Assembly (NCBI GenBank): GCA_015063805.1
Contig: SVTK01000011.1
Coordinates: 32,129 to 96,128, forward strand
Length of the DNA: 64,000 nucleotides
Direction of reading: 5' to 3'
DNA from: Oscillospiraceae bacterium
GTDB taxonomy: Bacteria; Bacillota; Clostridia; Oscillospirales; CAG-272
A model generated the notes under the pieces. That model had not been told where the DNA came from. It ran no database searches and saw only the letters and a list, made by a program, of their open reading frames with translations. The translations under genes were made by a program, and so were the position numbers. Below are positions 16,955-25,251 of this stretch, one piece after another (the stretch's first letter is position 1; every line of letters starts with the position of its first letter).

Positions 16955-17586
16955 TATGTTTTTCCTCCGTGATCCTTTCGCTTCTGCGGTACCGGGCGGC
17001 CGCCTTTACCCCGGGGCGGGTGAGGCTTCTTCTTGGCCGCGCTGAAGCCGAATTTCCCCAGCTTATCCCCCAGGGCAAAATATTCCCCGTGGGCAAAGGC
17101 CACCAGCTCCGCCCGGGACAGGCAGAGCGCTCCCCGCTCATCCAGCAAGGATTCTTCCACATCCACCGCCACAATGTCGGCCAAAAACATATCGTGAGAT
17201 CCCAGTGGGATCACATCGGTGACCCGGCACTCCAGGGACAGGGGTGCCTCTGCGATCAGAGGGCACTTCACCGCCTGCGCCGGCGCGCGGGTCAGGCCGC
17301 ACTTCTCAAATTTGTCCACCTTCGCCCCGGTGAAAATACCGCAGTAATCCACCGCCCGCACCAGGGACGCGGGGGCGAGATTAATGACAAACTCCCCGGT
17401 TTCCCGAATGATGGGATAGGAGTGGCGGGAAGGACGAATGGAGATATAGGTCTTGGGCGGATGGGTACAGGTGATTCCCGTCCAGGCCACGGTAATGATA
17501 TTGTCGGTCTCGCCGTTGCCGCAGCTGACCATCACAGGGGGCAGCGGCCCTAACAGTGCCCCGCCCTTCCATGCAACTTTGCTCAT
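16954..17586 (-). CDS. flavin reductase family protein
   Basis: FMN-binding split-barrel protein (210 aa) related to flavin reductases and flavoredoxins; it probably binds FMN and transfers electrons. The motif region LGPLPPVMVSCGNGETDNII and the stretch AWTGITCTHPPKTYISIRPS correspond to the flavin-binding core. The tail is basic (KKKPHPPRGKGGRPVPQKRK). Start 17586 follows AGAGGAGA; the open frame continues upstream without a better site. It is first of a three-gene operon. The partner and physiological substrate are unknown. Confidence 0.85.
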   Translation of the reverse strand: MSKVAWKGGALLGPLPPVMVSCGNGETDNIITVAWTGITCTHPPKTYISIRPSRHSYPIIRETGEFVINLAPASLVRAVDYCGIFTGAKVDKFEKCGLTRAPAQAVKCPLIAEAPLSLECRVTDVIPLGSHDMFLADIVAVDVEESLLDERGALCLSRAELVAFAHGEYFALGDKLGKFGFSAAKKKPHPPRGKGGRPVPQKRKDHGGKT

Positions 17587-17634
17587 GGTTTCTCCTCTTT
17601 TCCGATACGTTCCGCAAATCTTACCTTTGAGTAT

Positions 17635-17663
17635 ATTGTACCACAGTCGGCGAAGGCTGTCAA
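17635..17663 (-). promoter_or_regulatory. promoter of the flavin reductase operon
   Basis: TTGACA (17663-17658) and TACAAT (17640-17635), 17-bp spacer. Confidence 0.8.
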
Positions 17664-17750
17664 TCGGTCTCCGGGGAGGGAAAGTAAATTTCCCTTCCCG
17701 CAGCCCCCAATCGCCCCTAAAAAGAAAAATAAAAAATTTCAAAAAAGGGG

Positions 17751-17779
17751 TTGACAAATTCCGGGAGGTGTGGTATTAT
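17751..17779 (+). promoter_or_regulatory. tRNA-Arg promoter
   Basis: TTGACA (17751-17756) and TATTAT (17774-17779), 17-bp spacer, about 25 bases before the tRNA. Confidence 0.8.
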
Positions 17780-17803
17780 ATTAGAGTCCTCGAAACGAGG
17801 TAT

Positions 17804-17879
17804 GCGCCACTAGCTCAGTGGATAGAGTGCCCGGCTACGAACCGGTAGGTCGCAGGTTCGAATCCTGCGTGGCGCGCCA
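17804..17879 (+). tRNA. tRNA-Arg (ACG)
   Basis: 76-nt cloverleaf. Acceptor stem GCGCCAC/GTGGCGC, discriminator G and encoded CCA (17877-17879). D-arm AGCTCAGTGGATAGAGT. Anticodon loop CTACGAA with ACG at 17837-17839. T-arm GCAGGTTCGAATCCTGC. The ACG anticodon would be edited to ICG and read CGU/CGC/CGA. It stands alone, followed by its own terminator and then an A+T-rich, gene-poor stretch. Confidence 0.97.
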
Positions 17880-17883
17880 TCAA

Positions 17884-17918
17884 TCCCGTGAAAACATCAG
17901 TTTTCACGGGATTTTTGT
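17884..17918 (+). terminator. tRNA-Arg terminator
   Basis: CCCGTGAAAAC-ATCA-GTTTTCACGGG followed by ATTTTTGTTT. Confidence 0.85.
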
Positions 17919-17974
17919 TTGTCCTATTATTGCCGACAGAACGAGTGCATATTTCTCCTCACAGATTGTATCTC

Positions 17975-18313
17975 TTAAAACTCGTGGGGATCGCAATAAC
18001 CGTAATCGTCATCCCCCAATTTTCTCCCCAGTTTTTCTTCGTGGGCGGCTACAAGATTCAGGAAATTGTACAAATAATCGTCCAATGCGGCATTTTCATC
18101 TTTCCCGATGCCGCAGATGTTATCATAATCATCAACGGCATCATGTAAAAATATATTGCCATATGCATAATACATTCCGTCCTCGCCATCATACCATACT
18201 CTGACTTTACAACTCGTATAGGGAAAGACCTCCTGGGAAAACAGTCTGTACTCATTCACTAATCTCTTGATGGCGATTTTATCCCCATATTTCAAGTTGC
18301 CCCATTTGCTCAT
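17975..18313 (-). CDS. hypothetical protein, A+T-rich
   Basis: Unrecognised soluble acidic protein of 112 aa (MSKWGNLKYGDKIAIKRLV at the start, KLGRKLGDDDYGYCDPHEF at the end). It is rich in Asp, Asn and Tyr. Start 18313 is chosen because GGAGGG lies 12 bases upstream; a GTG 36 bases further up has no ribosome site. Base composition is lower in G+C than the housekeeping genes. It lies between a tRNA gene and a long gene-free stretch, a setting typical of acquired DNA. It could be a small orphan cargo gene. Confidence 0.5.
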   Translation of the reverse strand: MSKWGNLKYGDKIAIKRLVNEYRLFSQEVFPYTSCKVRVWYDGEDGMYYAYGNIFLHDAVDDYDNICGIGKDENAALDDYLYNFLNLVAAHEEKLGRKLGDDDYGYCDPHEF

Positions 18314-19054
18314 GGCCCAAATACCCTCCTGACGATCAAGCTTCTGCACGTTATGTTAATTGTACCATACACCCATAGGCTTTGTAAAGAAAAACGCTCT
18401 ATCTCCCATCCAAATCCACACAAAATTTCTCACCGCAGCAAAAGGCCGCCGCGCAGATGTGCGTTGGCCTTTTCCTGTTCTGCTTACTCAGCCAGCATCA
18501 TATTATGGATTGCATCGAACAGAACTTCACTGTTTTTCTATCATTAATTTTGTTCGCCCTCGTGGCCCCTGTCAGGGGGGAAAGTTTTTTCACTTCCCCA
18601 ATGTATCTCTCGGTTGAAAAGTTTTTGCGCAATTTTTCACCAAAAGAACAAATTCTGTCCAAACCGCAGTCATCCGGACAGTTTTACGAATCCATGTCGT
18701 TTCATAGCCATTTTTTGACGGATCAGATTTTTATTCCTGCATTTTTGCGCATCTTCATCTCCTTCTTTCTAGATTAAATTACAAAAAATGTCCCAATTTT
18801 TTCTCATTTCTTCCGCTTTTTGGGCATATCCCCTTCTCCGCGAATGCACAAAATTCTCTTTGCAGTTTCATTTTTTCCATACACAGAAACCGCATAGATT
18901 CTCTCACTTCCCGCAAAAGACGTGGAAAATCGTTTTAATTTTCGTATTTTAGGGTATTTTTTGTCACATATTCCAAATTTTCGGTCCATCTTCCCACGAA
19001 TCGCAATTAATGTTACAATTCTCGGTTTTCCCCCTTTTTTTTGCATTTCTGCCC
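18314..19054. other. gene-free A+T-rich stretch
   Basis: About 740 bases without a credible gene on either strand: the open frames lack ribosome sites and have non-coding composition. A hairpin AAAGGCC...GGCCTTT (18441-18472) and a CCCCTGTCAGGGG hairpin near 18565 are visible. No tRNA, riboswitch or repeat copy was recognised. It may be a decayed insertion downstream of tRNA-Arg. Confidence 0.5.
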
Positions 19055-19083
19055 TTGACAGCGACCGCCTTTTGGCGTACAAT
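19055..19083 (+). promoter_or_regulatory. gdhA promoter
   Basis: TTGACA (19055-19060) and TACAAT (19078-19083), 17-bp spacer. Confidence 0.85.
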
Positions 19084-19154
19084 TATAGCATACCGCCGAC
19101 ACACCTGTTTTGCACGATTTCAGAACGCGGAATTCATTTTAGGAGTACAAACCT

Positions 19155-20507
19155 ATGGCATTAACTAACACTTATCTCAAGGATCTGCTCGCAAGAGTAG
19201 AAAAGCGCAACCCCGGCGAACCTGAGTTTATTCAGACCGTAACCGAAGTTTTTGAATCGATTCAGCCTGTTGCAGAAAAGAGACAGGATCTGATCGACGC
19301 CGGCGTATTCGAGAGAATCGTCGAGCCCGAGCGTCAGATCATCTTCCGCGTGCCGTGGGTTGATGATAACGGCAAGGTTCAGGTCAATCGCGGTTTCCGC
19401 GTTCAGTTCAACTCTGCCATCGGCCCCTACAAGGGCGGCCTTCGTTTCCATCCCTCGGTTAACATCAGCATCATGAAGTTCCTTGGTTTCGAGCAGACCT
19501 TCAAGAACTCCCTCACCTCCCTGCCCATGGGCGGTGCAAAGGGCGGCGCCGACTTTGATCCCCAGGGCAAGTCCAACGCTGAAGTCATGCGCTTCTGCCA
19601 GAGCTTCATGACCGAACTTGAGCGTCACATCGGTGCTGACACCGACGTTCCCGCCGGCGACATCGGTGTGGGTGCGCGAGAGATCGGCTACCTCTATGGC
19701 CAGTACAAGAGAATGCGCAACGAGTTCACCGGTGTGCTCACCGGCAAGGGCCTCTCCTACGGCGGCTCTCTGATCCGTCCCGAGGCAACCGGCTTCGGTG
19801 CCGTTTACTACACCGTTGAGATGCTCCACCACTTCGGTGATGACATCAAGGGCAAGACCTTCGCTATCTCGGGCTTCGGCAACGTGGCTTGGGGTACGGT
19901 CAAGAAGGTCAATGAGCTGGGCGGCAAGGTGGTCACCCTCTCCGGTCCCGACGGCTACATCTACGATCCCGACGGCATCTGCACCGAGGAAAAGATCGAC
20001 TTTATGCTGGAGATGCGTGCTTCCTGCCGCAACAAGGTTCAGGATTATGCCGACAAGTTCGGCGTGCAGTTCTTCCCCGGCCAGAAGCCCTGGGGTGTCA
20101 AGGCTGACATTCTCATGCCCTGCGCTACCCAGAATGAGGTCGGCATGAAGGAAGCTGAGCAGATGGTGGCAAACGGCCTCAAATACTACGTTGAGGTTGC
20201 CAATATGCCCACCACCAACGAGGCTATTGCTTACCTGAAGGCAAACGGCGTAATCGTGGCACCTTCCAAGGCAGTAAACGCAGGCGGCGTTGCCACCTCG
20301 GGACTTGAGATGAGCCAGAACTCCATGCGCTACGGCTGGACCGCAGAAGAGGTCGACGCTAAGCTGAAGACCATCATGAAGAACATCTTTGACAGCTCGG
20401 TCAAGGCTGCCAACGAGTACGGCTTCGGCGACGATCTGGTTGCCGGTGCCAACATCGCGGGCTTCCTCAAGGTTGCCGATGCTATGCTCGCTCAGGGCGT
20501 GGTCTGA
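19155..20507 (+). CDS. gdhA: glutamate dehydrogenase, probably NADP type
   Basis: Hexameric glutamate dehydrogenase (450 aa) that interconverts 2-oxoglutarate plus ammonia and glutamate in the cytoplasm. The length and the N-terminal arrangement match the NADP-type GdhA of E. coli and Clostridia. Visible motifs are GPYKGGLRFHPSVN, the catalytic-lysine region LPMGGAKGGADFDP, and the Rossmann loop ISGFGNVAWGT. The start follows AGGAGT, with a strong promoter and a terminator directly after; the gene stands alone. Confidence 0.95.
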   Translation: MALTNTYLKDLLARVEKRNPGEPEFIQTVTEVFESIQPVAEKRQDLIDAGVFERIVEPERQIIFRVPWVDDNGKVQVNRGFRVQFNSAIGPYKGGLRFHPSVNISIMKFLGFEQTFKNSLTSLPMGGAKGGADFDPQGKSNAEVMRFCQSFMTELERHIGADTDVPAGDIGVGAREIGYLYGQYKRMRNEFTGVLTGKGLSYGGSLIRPEATGFGAVYYTVEMLHHFGDDIKGKTFAISGFGNVAWGTVKKVNELGGKVVTLSGPDGYIYDPDGICTEEKIDFMLEMRASCRNKVQDYADKFGVQFFPGQKPWGVKADILMPCATQNEVGMKEAEQMVANGLKYYVEVANMPTTNEAIAYLKANGVIVAPSKAVNAGGVATSGLEMSQNSMRYGWTAEEVDAKLKTIMKNIFDSSVKAANEYGFGDDLVAGANIAGFLKVADAMLAQGVV

Positions 20508-20530
20508 TTTTTCCCTACATCTGAAACAGC

Positions 20531-20562
20531 GATGCCGCGCAGCTTGCGCGGCATCCTTTCTG
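20531..20562 (+). terminator. gdhA terminator
   Basis: GATGCCGCGC-AGCTT-GCGCGGCATC followed by CTTTCT. Confidence 0.75.
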
Positions 20563-20618
20563 TCTACGGATAAAATACGCAAATTTAGGGCCAAAAGAGG
20601 AATTTTTTTCGTTTTCTC

Positions 20619-20647
20619 TTGCAGACGCAGCGAATATCTGTTATGAT
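20619..20647 (+). promoter_or_regulatory. promoter of the SorE-like gene
   Basis: TTGCAG (20619-20624) and TATGAT (20642-20647), 17-bp spacer. Confidence 0.65.
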
Positions 20648-20699
20648 TATAGGTAGTTTTGATTTGCCCGCAAACACTACCCGCAAAAGGAGAAGAAAG

Positions 20700-21962
20700 A
20701 TGAAAACCAAAGCAGTCAGAATGTACGGCAAAAACGACCTCCGCCTGGAGGAGTTTGAGCTCCCCGCTCTGGGAGAAAACGAAATCCTCGCCCGCATCAT
20801 CTCGGACAGCATTTGTATGTCCACCTATAAGGCAGCCCTGCAGGGGTCGGACCACAAGCGTGTCCCCAACGACATCGCCGAGAACCCCGTTATCGTCGGC
20901 CATGAGTTCTGCGGGGAGATCATCGAGGTGGGTGCCAAGTGGCAGCACAAGTATCACGCCGGCGACCGTTTCGCCGTCCAGCCTGCCATCAACTACAAGG
21001 GCAGCCTGGCAGCTCCCGGCTACTCCTATCCCTACATCGGCGGCTCGGCACAGTATATCATCATCCCCAACGAAGTCATGGAGATGGACTGTCTGCTCCC
21101 CTATACCGGCGAGGCCTTCTTCTACGGCTCGGTGGCTGAGCCCATGAGCTGCATCATCGGCGGTTATCACGCAAGCTACCACACCAAGAACGGTGTGTAT
21201 CACCACGATATGGGTATCGTGGAGGGGGGCTGCCTGGCTCTGCTGGCCTGCGCCGGCCCCATGGGTCTGGGTGCCATCGACTACGCTCTGCACTGCGACC
21301 GCCGTCCTTCCCTGGTGGTGGTCACCGACATTGACGCTGCCCGCCTGAAGCGCGCCGCCGAGATCCTCCCCCCCGAGGAAGCAGCCAAGGAAGGCATCAA
21401 GCTGGTATACGTCAACACCAACGATTACGAAAATCCCGTGGAATACATGATGGGGCTCACCGACGGCCGGGGCTACAACGATGTCTTCGTGTATGCACCC
21501 GTGAAGCCCGTGGTGGAAATGGGTGACCGCCTGCTTGCCCGCGACGGCTGTCTGAACTTCTTCGCCGGCCCCACCAACCCCGAGTTCCGGGCTGAGTTCA
21601 ACTTCTACAACGTACACTACGCCTCCACGCACCTGGTAGGCACCAGCGGCGGCAACACCGCCGATATGCTGGAGTGCATCGACATGGTGGTGGCAGGCAA
21701 GATCGACCCCGCAGCCATGATTACCCACATCGGCGGACTCAACGCCGTGGCCGAGACCACCTGCAATCTGCCCAAGATCCCCGGCGGCAAGAAGCTCATC
21801 TACACCGGCAAGGATATGCCCCTCACCGCCATTGCCGACTTCGCCGAGCTGGGCAAGACCGATCCCTTCTACGCCGAGCTGGACAAGATCGTCAAGGCGA
21901 ACAACGGTCTGTGGTGCGTAGAGGCCGAGAAGTACGTGCTGGCCAACGCAAAGGATATCTGA
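20700..21962 (+). CDS. L-sorbose-1-phosphate reductase-like dehydrogenase
   Basis: Zinc-type medium-chain dehydrogenase (420 aa) resembling SorE, which reduces L-sorbose 1-phosphate to glucitol 6-phosphate. Features are RLEEFELPALGENEIL near the N-terminus, the GHE segment VIVGHEFCGEIIEVG, and the nucleotide-binding AGPMGLGAIDYA. It has the longer C-terminal region that marks SorE from simple alcohol dehydrogenases. Start 20700 follows AAGGAGAAG. No sorbose PTS or kinase gene is adjacent, so the true substrate may be another sugar or polyol phosphate. Monocistronic, with promoter and terminator. Confidence 0.75.
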   Translation: MKTKAVRMYGKNDLRLEEFELPALGENEILARIISDSICMSTYKAALQGSDHKRVPNDIAENPVIVGHEFCGEIIEVGAKWQHKYHAGDRFAVQPAINYKGSLAAPGYSYPYIGGSAQYIIIPNEVMEMDCLLPYTGEAFFYGSVAEPMSCIIGGYHASYHTKNGVYHHDMGIVEGGCLALLACAGPMGLGAIDYALHCDRRPSLVVVTDIDAARLKRAAEILPPEEAAKEGIKLVYVNTNDYENPVEYMMGLTDGRGYNDVFVYAPVKPVVEMGDRLLARDGCLNFFAGPTNPEFRAEFNFYNVHYASTHLVGTSGGNTADMLECIDMVVAGKIDPAAMITHIGGLNAVAETTCNLPKIPGGKKLIYTGKDMPLTAIADFAELGKTDPFYAELDKIVKANNGLWCVEAEKYVLANAKDI

Positions 21963-21972
21963 CCGTCATATA

Positions 21973-22013
21973 AAAAGCAAAAGGACATCTGCCCGGCAGA
22001 TGTCCTTTTGCTT
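21973..22013. terminator. bidirectional terminator
   Basis: AAAAGCAAAAGGACATCTGCC / GGCAGATGTCCTTTTGCTTTT, a long perfect hairpin between convergent genes. Confidence 0.9.
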
Positions 22014-22424
22014 TTACAGTTCCTCCGCCACCAGGGCGGCAAGGGTGATATTATCCAAATAGCGGTCGATGGTGGCCTGCAGCCCCGCCCACAGGGGGTA
22101 GGTCTTGCAGCGGCAGCGCTGGCGGCAGGGCTCAGCGCCGCAGGCCATGCAGGAAACGGGGGAAAGATCGCCCTCGGTGAGACGCAGAATCTCCCCGACC
22201 CCATATTCCTCCGGCGCGCGGGTGAGGCGGTAGCCGCCCCCCTTGCCCTGCTGCCCCTCCACGATGCCGTTTCGGGTCAGCACCGGCAAGATCCGCTCCA
22301 GGTATTTGAGGGAAATTCCCTGCCGCTCGGCAATGGTCTTCATGGGGATGTAGTCCCCCCCGCCATTCTCGGCCAGGTCAATCATTACGCGCAGGGCGTA
22401 TCTGCCACGGGTGGAAATAATCAT
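22014..22424 (-). CDS. Rrf2-family regulator (IscR-like)
   Basis: Transcription factor of 136 aa with an N-terminal winged helix (STRGRYALRVMIDLAEN; PMKTIAERQGISLKYLERIL). A cysteine cluster at residues 92, 95, 100, 104 and 106 (SCMACGAEPCRQRCRC) suits Fe-S cluster binding, as in IscR. It overlaps metF by 4 bases and is the last gene of nifS-nifU-metF-rrf2. It probably senses Fe-S or cysteine status and controls its own operon; a palindrome over the operon promoter is the candidate site. The position at the operon end, after metF, differs from the usual rrf2-nifS-nifU order. Confidence 0.88.
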   Translation of the reverse strand: MIISTRGRYALRVMIDLAENGGGDYIPMKTIAERQGISLKYLERILPVLTRNGIVEGQQGKGGGYRLTRAPEEYGVGEILRLTEGDLSPVSCMACGAEPCRQRCRCKTYPLWAGLQATIDRYLDNITLAALVAEEL

Positions 22425-23329
22425 CCGCCGCTCCTCCCTTCGATTTCCGGGGCACGGTCAAGGATATCCGAAAGGTTGCTCAGGATAGCCGCCGCCACAT
22501 CGGGCTTATTCATGGAGTAAACGTGGACATTGGTGATGCCGTTGGCGAAAAGATCGATGATCTGATCGGTGGCATAGGCAATGCCCGCCTGCTTCATGGC
22601 GGCGGGGGTGGTGCCGAACTTGTCCACTAAGGATTTGAACCGCTGGGGCATAAAGGAGCCCGACAGCTTGATTGCCCGCTCCACCTGGTTACCGTTGGTA
22701 ATGGGCATGATGCCGGGGATAATGGGCACGGTGATCCCCGCCTCGCGAATCTTATAGAGGAAGTTATAGAGCAGATTGTTGTCAAAGAACATCTGGGTGG
22801 TCAGAAAGTCACAGCCCGCATCCACCTTTTCCCGCAGATAGCGGATATCTTCCTTCTGATTGGTGCTCTCGGGGTGGATCTCAGGATAGCAGGCACCGCC
22901 GATGCAAAGATCGGCATCGGCCTCCTTCAGCTCCCGCACCAGCTGTACCGCGTGCTGATACGCCCAGCCGCTGCGGTCGGCGCCCTCCATACCGGCGGGA
23001 ATATCGCCGCGCAGGGCCATGATGTTCTGAATCCCCGCGGCGCGGATATCACGGATTCGCGCGCGGACTGTCTCCCGGGTAGAGGAAACGCAGGTCAGGT
23101 GCGCCAGGCTGGGCACCCCGTAGCGTTCCTTGATATTTTTGGCAATATCCAGGGTATATTGGCTGGTACCGCCCCCCGCGCCGTAGGTGACACTCATGAA
23201 AGAGGGGCGAAGCTTAGCAATTTCTTCGGTGGCATGGCGGACGGTATCAAAATTGCTCTCGGTTTTGGGCGGAAACACCTCAAAGGAAAGGGAGAGGCTC
23301 TCCTGCCGCAGCAAATCAATGATTTTCAT
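22421..23329 (-). CDS. metF: methylenetetrahydrofolate reductase
   Basis: FAD enzyme (302 aa) that reduces 5,10-methylene-THF to 5-methyl-THF for methionine synthesis. Motifs: LSFEVFPPKTESNF with the proton-donor Glu near the N-terminus, MSVTYGAGGGTS, HLTCVSSTRE and LRGDIP, then DFLTTQMFFDN and PGIMPITN. Start 23329 (ATG) is 8 bases after AGGAGG; an in-frame GTG three codons upstream is too close to that site. It lies between nifU (73-base gap) and rrf2 (4-base overlap), tying one-carbon metabolism to the Fe-S/cysteine operon. Confidence 0.95.
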   Translation of the reverse strand: MKIIDLLRQESLSLSFEVFPPKTESNFDTVRHATEEIAKLRPSFMSVTYGAGGGTSQYTLDIAKNIKERYGVPSLAHLTCVSSTRETVRARIRDIRAAGIQNIMALRGDIPAGMEGADRSGWAYQHAVQLVRELKEADADLCIGGACYPEIHPESTNQKEDIRYLREKVDAGCDFLTTQMFFDNNLLYNFLYKIREAGITVPIIPGIMPITNGNQVERAIKLSGSFMPQRFKSLVDKFGTTPAAMKQAGIAYATDQIIDLFANGITNVHVYSMNKPDVAAAILSNLSDILDRAPEIEGRSGG

Positions 23330-23402
23330 ATCCCGCACCTCCTATTTCCCACATTATACCATATTGCGGCAAAAAATGCAAGCCAAAGTTATGCGCTGAG
23401 CC

Positions 23403-23840
23403 TCAATGCCTGCCGCAGCAATGTCCGCAGCTGGCGCAGTCATGGAACTGCGCCGTGTCGTAGCCGATCCCGCGGCGGTCGTAGTAGTCCTTAATCGCCG
23501 CCTTGATGGCCTCCTCGGCCAGCACCGAACAGTGCATTTTGTGGGGCGGCAGGCCGTCCAGGGCTTCGGCAACAGCACGGTTGGTCAGCTCCATCGCTTC
23601 ACCGATGGGCTTTCCCTTAATCAGCTCGGTGGCCATGGAGGAAGAGGCAATGGCCGAGCCGCAGCCGAAGGTCTCGAATTTCACATCGGTGATGACATCT
23701 TCCTCGATCTTGAGGTAGATCTTCATAATATCGCCGCATTTAGCGTTGCCCACCTGGCCCACGCCGTCGGCATTTTCCATCGCACCCACATTACGAGGGT
23801 TGCGGAAATGATCCATAACTTTTTCGCTGTAAAGTGCCAT
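23403..23840 (-). CDS. nifU: NifU/IscU-like Fe-S scaffold
   Basis: Scaffold (145 aa) on which Fe-S clusters are built with sulfur from NifS. The three cluster cysteines are Cys35 (GNAKCGD), Cys60 (FGCGSAIASSS) and Cys104 (KMHCSVLAEEAI). An unusual Cys/His-rich C-terminal tail follows (HDCASCGHCCGRH, Cys135, 138, 141, 142), which could bind metal or an extra cluster. The start follows AAGGAGA. It is 14 bases after nifS in the same operon. Confidence 0.93.
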   Translation of the reverse strand: MALYSEKVMDHFRNPRNVGAMENADGVGQVGNAKCGDIMKIYLKIEEDVITDVKFETFGCGSAIASSSMATELIKGKPIGEAMELTNRAVAEALDGLPPHKMHCSVLAEEAIKAAIKDYYDRRGIGYDTAQFHDCASCGHCCGRH

Positions 23841-23854
23841 ATCTGTTCTCCTTT

Positions 23855-25045
23855 TCAGTTGAGGATAAATTTCTGTTTTCCCGATACCAGCTCACGCCAG
23901 ACGGGAGAGATGCTCCTCAGGTAAGCCACCACGTCGGTAACGGCAGCAATGAGGTAATCCACCTCTTCCTCGGTGTTCTCGGCCGAGAGCGTAAGCCGCA
24001 GGGAACCGTGGGCAATTTCATGGGGACGGCCGATGGCCAGCAGCACATGGCTGGGGTCAAGGGATCCCGAGGTGCAGGCAGATCCCGAGGAGGCCGCGAT
24101 TCCTTTATCATCCAGCAGGAGCAGAAGCGACTCGCCCTCGATTCCCTCGAAGCAGAAGTGCACGTTGCCGGGCAGCCGCCGCACCGGGTCGCCGTTGAGC
24201 ACCGAATGGGGAATGGCCGACAGGCCGCGGATCAGGCGATCCCGCAGAGCGGTGAGCCGTTCCCGCTTTCCGGCCAGGTCGGTGCAGGCTTCCTCCAGCG
24301 CCACGGCCATGCCCACGATGGCGGGGAGATTTTCGGTGCCCGCCCGCCGCCCGCGCTCCTGGGCGCCCCCCTCGATGAGGGAGGTGAGGGGGATGCCCTT
24401 CTTCGCGTAGAGCACGCCCACACCCCGGGGGCCGTGGAACTTATGGGCCGACAGGGAGAGGAGGTCTACATTCTGCGCGATGACGTCGATGGGCAGATGC
24501 CCCGCCGCCTGCACCGCATCGGTGTGGAAAAGCACCTCCCGCTCGCGGCAGACCTCGCCGATCTCGGCGATGGGCTGGACCGTCCCGATCTCGTTGTTGG
24601 CGAACATCACCGTCACCAGGCAGGTGTCCGGACGGATAGCTGCCGCCACCTCCTCAGGGGTGATCAAGCCGTTCTCGTGCACATCCAGCAGCGTCACCTC
24701 GAAGCCCTGCTTCTCCAGGGCCTGCAGGGTGTGCAGAACGGCATGGTGCTCGAAAGCGGTGGAGATGATGTGCTTCTTCCCCTTCTGTTCCCCCAGCCGG
24801 GCCGCCGAGAGAATGGCCTGGTTATCGGCCTCGCTTCCCCCGGAGGTGAAAATGATCTCCCGGGGCTCGGCCCCCAGCAAGCGTGCGATCCGTCCTCTGG
24901 CATCGGCCAGCACCTCGGCGGCCCGCTGGCCTTCGGTGTGCAGGCTGGAGGGATTACCGTAGGTTTCGTTCATATGATAGAGCATTGCCGCCGCGGCGGC
25001 TTCGCTGATTTTTGTGGTTGCAGCATGGTCTGCATAGATTTTCAT
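23855..25045 (-). CDS. nifS: cysteine desulfurase
   Basis: PLP enzyme (396 aa) that takes sulfur from cysteine for Fe-S assembly. Motifs: MKIYADHAATTKIS, TSGGSEADN, HTDAVQAAGHLPID, PLP lysine Lys202 in SAHKFHGPRG, and catalytic Cys324 in SSGSACTSGS. The long Cys loop marks the IscS/NifS group. The start follows GGGAAAG. It is first in the operon nifS-nifU-metF-rrf2, behind a promoter overlapped by a long palindrome. Confidence 0.95.
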   Translation of the reverse strand: MKIYADHAATTKISEAAAAAMLYHMNETYGNPSSLHTEGQRAAEVLADARGRIARLLGAEPREIIFTSGGSEADNQAILSAARLGEQKGKKHIISTAFEHHAVLHTLQALEKQGFEVTLLDVHENGLITPEEVAAAIRPDTCLVTVMFANNEIGTVQPIAEIGEVCREREVLFHTDAVQAAGHLPIDVIAQNVDLLSLSAHKFHGPRGVGVLYAKKGIPLTSLIEGGAQERGRRAGTENLPAIVGMAVALEEACTDLAGKRERLTALRDRLIRGLSAIPHSVLNGDPVRRLPGNVHFCFEGIEGESLLLLLDDKGIAASSGSACTSGSLDPSHVLLAIGRPHEIAHGSLRLTLSAENTEEEVDYLIAAVTDVVAYLRSISPVWRELVSGKQKFILN

Positions 25046-25132
25046 GATCTTTCCCTTCCCGGCAGCGGATTACCCGCCCCGTCGGTTATTGTGATCCGCG
25101 GAGGTTTTAATCCTACCTCCTTGGTTGGTATT

Positions 25133-25171
25133 ATGATATCACATAAAACCTACCTTGTCAATAGGTTTTAT
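25133..25171 (-). promoter_or_regulatory. nifS operon promoter with palindromic operator
   Basis: TTGACA (25161-25156) and TATCAT (25138-25133), 17-bp spacer. The perfect palindrome ATAAAACCTA / TAGGTTTTAT (25143-25171, 10-bp arms, 9-base centre) covers the -35 box. A second element GGAGGT...AACCTCC (25101-25121) lies in the leader. The Rrf2 regulator encoded at the operon end is the likely ligand. Confidence 0.75.
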
Positions 25172-25204
25172 AAAAATTCTTGAAATTTTTTCCGTTTCGA
25201 CGCA

Positions 25205-25238
25205 AAAAGAAGTGCTGTACCGCGGTACAGCACTTCTT
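25205..25238 (-). terminator. terminator of the MBL-fold gene
   Basis: AAGAAGTGCTGTACC-GC-GGTACAGCACTTCTT, followed on the minus strand by TTTTGCG; it could also end readthrough from the right-hand side. Confidence 0.75.
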
Positions 25239-25251
25239 CAACGCACAAAGT

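Noticed and set aside
18457..18777. 106-codon plus-strand frame downstream of tRNA-Arg
   Set aside because: No promoter or ribosome site and a hydrophobic low-complexity translation; composition is non-coding.
18804..19082. 92-codon minus-strand frame upstream of gdhA
   Set aside because: Lys/Arg-rich translation of an A+T-rich intergenic stretch, with no ribosome site and running into the gdhA promoter.
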